Source: an uncultured Planctomycetaceae bacterium (GTDB taxonomy: Bacteria > Planctomycetota > Planctomycetia > Planctomycetales > Planctomycetaceae). Taken from it: a stretch of 5,734 bases of DNA. How positions within the stretch are numbered: the first letter of the stretch is position 1; each line of letters starts with the position of its first letter. The stretch lies in the NCBI GenBank assembly GCA_903898975.1, contig CAIUHT010001334.1, positions 1-5,734 of the forward strand. The letters are read 5' to 3'. The position numbers and the translations under genes were made by a program. A model generated the notes under the pieces. It did not search any database. It was not told the origin of the DNA and saw nothing but the letters and a program-made list of their open reading frames with translations. This document shows positions 4,005 to 5,734 of this stretch, one piece after another.

Positions 4005-5734
4005 ATGGACATTCGACAATTCAGCCTGACGCGGCCGCCTTTCGCCGCCACGCCGCAGCCGAGTTGCTGTTTCGCCCACGAGGGGTGGCAGCATGTGCTG
4101 GACGAACTGGTGGTTCGCCTGCGGGCTGGTCAGGGGACGTGTGTGTTGACCAGCCCAGCTGGCCTGGGGAAGACACTGGCCCTGAAAGTGGTCGCCCAAG
4201 AGCTGCACCGCGATTTTTGTATACTGTCGATTCCCGCTCCGGGAGTTCTTGACGTCCTGGGGCTGCAGCAGTCGCTGTTGGCAGAACTCGAGGTGGGACG
4301 GGTTGAAGGGAACACGACCGAACAGCGCCTGGCCCTCGTTCACGAACTGCGTGGACTGATTCGGAATGGTCGACCGGGTGTGATCCTGGTGGATGAGGCG
4401 CAGACCGTTGCCGCCCCGCTGCTGGAGGAGTTGCGGACCCTCGCCATCCAGGATGAAGAGGGGGAACCGCTCGCCCGCATCCTGGTGGCAGGTCAACCCG
4501 CTTTTGAAGAGACGCTGGCCAATCCGGGGTTCGAGGCGTTCAACCAACAGATTGCCTGCCACAAGGTGCTCGAACCGCTCGGACTGACGGAGTCTGTGGA
4601 GTACATCCTGCACCGCATCGCGTGGGCCGGCGGCGATCCCGAGTCGCTGTTCAGCATTGAGGCACTGGACGCGGTTGTTCGGGCCGCTGGAGGAAACCCC
4701 CGGCTGATCAACCGCGCATGCGATCTGGCGCTGCTGCTGGCTGCCGCTCGGGAGCAGGCCGCGGTCGATGCCGACTCGATGCGCCTGGCACTCGACGAAC
4801 TGCAGAAACTGCCACTCCCGTGGCAACCGATCTCGCGTGAAAGCCAATCCGTTCACAGCCCGGACTCGGCAGTGGCCGAACCGGGTTTGTGGTCGGGCTT
4901 CGAGCCTGAGTCGCGCGTGGCGGGGTGGAGCGAGTCTGGCGGAGCGTTGGCCGAGACTGACGCGATCGGGTCACCGGCCGACGAGGAAGGTCTCTACGAA
5001 TCGGCGGGGCCACATGCGGATGGGGAGCCCGCCGAAGATCTGTCGTGCCACGTGAGCGACCAACCGGGTGAAGGTCTGCGCAACGAAGCGAGGGACGATC
5101 GCGAGGAGGAAGATCCCGACGAGAGCGACTTGCCGGTTGAGTCGCCGAAACCAGCGAGCAGCGCCAGGCGGGACGAGGGGCACTCGCCCCCTCCTGCCGG
5201 GTCGCACACTTTCCCAGCGGCGGTTTGGCAAAGCGGTCGCTCACCAAGCGTGGGGGGAACGATCCCCTCGCCAACAGTGGACCATCGCGAAGCGAGTGGT
5301 CGCTCTGCTGGCGGGGAACTTTCGGCCAAGACGCCGGAGTTCACTTCCGGGGGACCAACAGCGGCCTGGCCACCCCACGTGCCAGCCGAAACGGCGAGTC
5401 TCCCCGGCCAGGATCCATTTGACGATTTCGACCCGGTGCCCGCGACAACGAACACCGATCGGTTGGGCGAATGGTCGTGGCTCTTGCCCGGAACGATCCT
5501 TGGAAGCCAAACCTTGCGGGGCGATCAACCGGTTCAGGAGCCACGGAAACCTGTCGCGCCTTCCAGCCACGGGACGACTGGTTCTGCGTCGTCGACAGCT
5601 CAGCCGGCCCAGCCAAAGTTCGAGACCCATGTGGAACCCCCCGTGGGGGTGGCTCGATTGCCGCTGGGGGTCGACTCGCAAGGACTCGCTTCACGAGCCT
5701 CAGTCAGCCCGGGCTATCGAGCCAGTGACGATGC
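4005..5734 (+). CDS. ExeA/GspA-like AAA ATPase with long disordered tail (3' partial)
   Basis: The frame is open from the ATG at 4005 to the window end: 576 complete codons, no stop, C-terminus missing. Residues about 1-270 match the ExeA/GspA (AAA_22-like) ATPase pattern: the N-terminal FSLTRPPFAATPQPS, a P-loop SPAGLGKT at 50-57, Walker B VILVDEAQ at 126-133, a sensor-1 region ILVAGQPAFEETL at 159-171, and a sensor-2 region GGNPRLINRACDLALL at 229-244. The first P-loop residue is Ser instead of the usual Gly. Residues from about 275 to the end are rich in Ser, Pro, Gly, Asp and Glu, with an acidic cluster at about 363-376 and no membrane segment, so they look disordered; LGEWSWLLPGTILG at 487-500 is one more hydrophobic island. 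ExeA proteins serve type II secretion or related envelope assembly in proteobacteria, and similar ATPases occur near polysaccharide or pilus genes. Here no partner is visible, so the role is unknown. It is divergent from phoH and thus separately transcribed. The start is supported by the upstream GGAAGGGA and by the match at the N-terminus. Confidence 0.88.
   Translation, partial: MDIRQFSLTRPPFAATPQPSCCFAHEGWQHVLDELVVRLRAGQGTCVLTSPAGLGKTLALKVVAQELHRDFCILSIPAPGVLDVLGLQQSLLAELEVGRVEGNTTEQRLALVHELRGLIRNGRPGVILVDEAQTVAAPLLEELRTLAIQDEEGEPLARILVAGQPAFEETLANPGFEAFNQQIACHKVLEPLGLTESVEYILHRIAWAGGDPESLFSIEALDAVVRAAGGNPRLINRACDLALLLAAAREQAAVDADSMRLALDELQKLPLPWQPISRESQSVHSPDSAVAEPGLWSGFEPESRVAGWSESGGALAETDAIGSPADEEGLYESAGPHADGEPAEDLSCHVSDQPGEGLRNEARDDREEEDPDESDLPVESPKPASSARRDEGHSPPPAGSHTFPAAVWQSGRSPSVGGTIPSPTVDHREASGRSAGGELSAKTPEFTSGGPTAAWPPHVPAETASLPGQDPFDDFDPVPATTNTDRLGEWSWLLPGTILGSQTLRGDQPVQEPRKPVAPSSHGTTGSASSTAQPAQPKFETHVEPPVGVARLPLGVDSQGLASRASVSPGYRASDD

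Noticed and set aside
3816..4856. A 346-codon minus-strand open frame opposite the ExeA-like ATPase
   Set aside because: It is codon-aligned antisense to the ATPase domain, which has clear Walker A, Walker B and sensor motifs. It is open for the same codon-bias reason.

Overview
The window carries three substantial protein genes in GC-rich, strongly codon-biased bacterial DNA. Two lie on the minus strand in the order phoH-family ATPase then 7TM-HD phosphohydrolase (PgpH/YqfF type). The third lies divergently on the plus strand and encodes an ExeA/GspA-like AAA ATPase that runs off the right edge. The phoH to 7TM-HD order is the known bacterial order that normally continues into ybeY (B. subtilis phoH-yqfF-ybeY). 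The ExeA-like ATPase with a long disordered tail and the GC-rich composition are compatible with a planctomycete or a related PVC-group bacterium. That lineage is an inference from gene content and style, not a proof.

Layout, left to right. Positions 1-32 are a perfect tandem 16-bp duplication spanning the stop of the 7TM-HD gene. 21-2324 (minus) is the 7TM-HD phosphohydrolase. 2325-2468 is a 144-bp intercistronic gap with three copies of a 12-bp repeat and a short inverted repeat. 2469-3536 (minus) is the PhoH-family ATPase; a Shine-Dalgarno-like AGGA and an extended -10 promoter 73 bp upstream of its ATG fix its start. About 3537-4004 is the divergent intergenic region, holding the phoH leader and promoter, an AT-richer patch with a 10-bp palindrome, and the ribosome binding site of the plus-strand gene. 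4005-5734 (plus) is the ExeA-like ATPase, 3'-truncated by the window end.

How they may work together. The minus-strand pair looks like one transcription unit read from the promoter at about 3610. PhoH/YbeZ-family ATPases are linked to RNA metabolism and ribosome work with YbeY. PgpH-type proteins are membrane enzymes that degrade cyclic di-AMP in the species where they have been studied. The ATPase on the other side is a separate unit; its partner is not visible here. Nothing in the window is a clear mobile element, CRISPR array, tRNA or rRNA, and I see no strong case for a wholly new system. The least explained items are the atypical P-loop and disordered tail of the ExeA-like ATPase, and the repeat/hairpin block between phoH and the HD gene.
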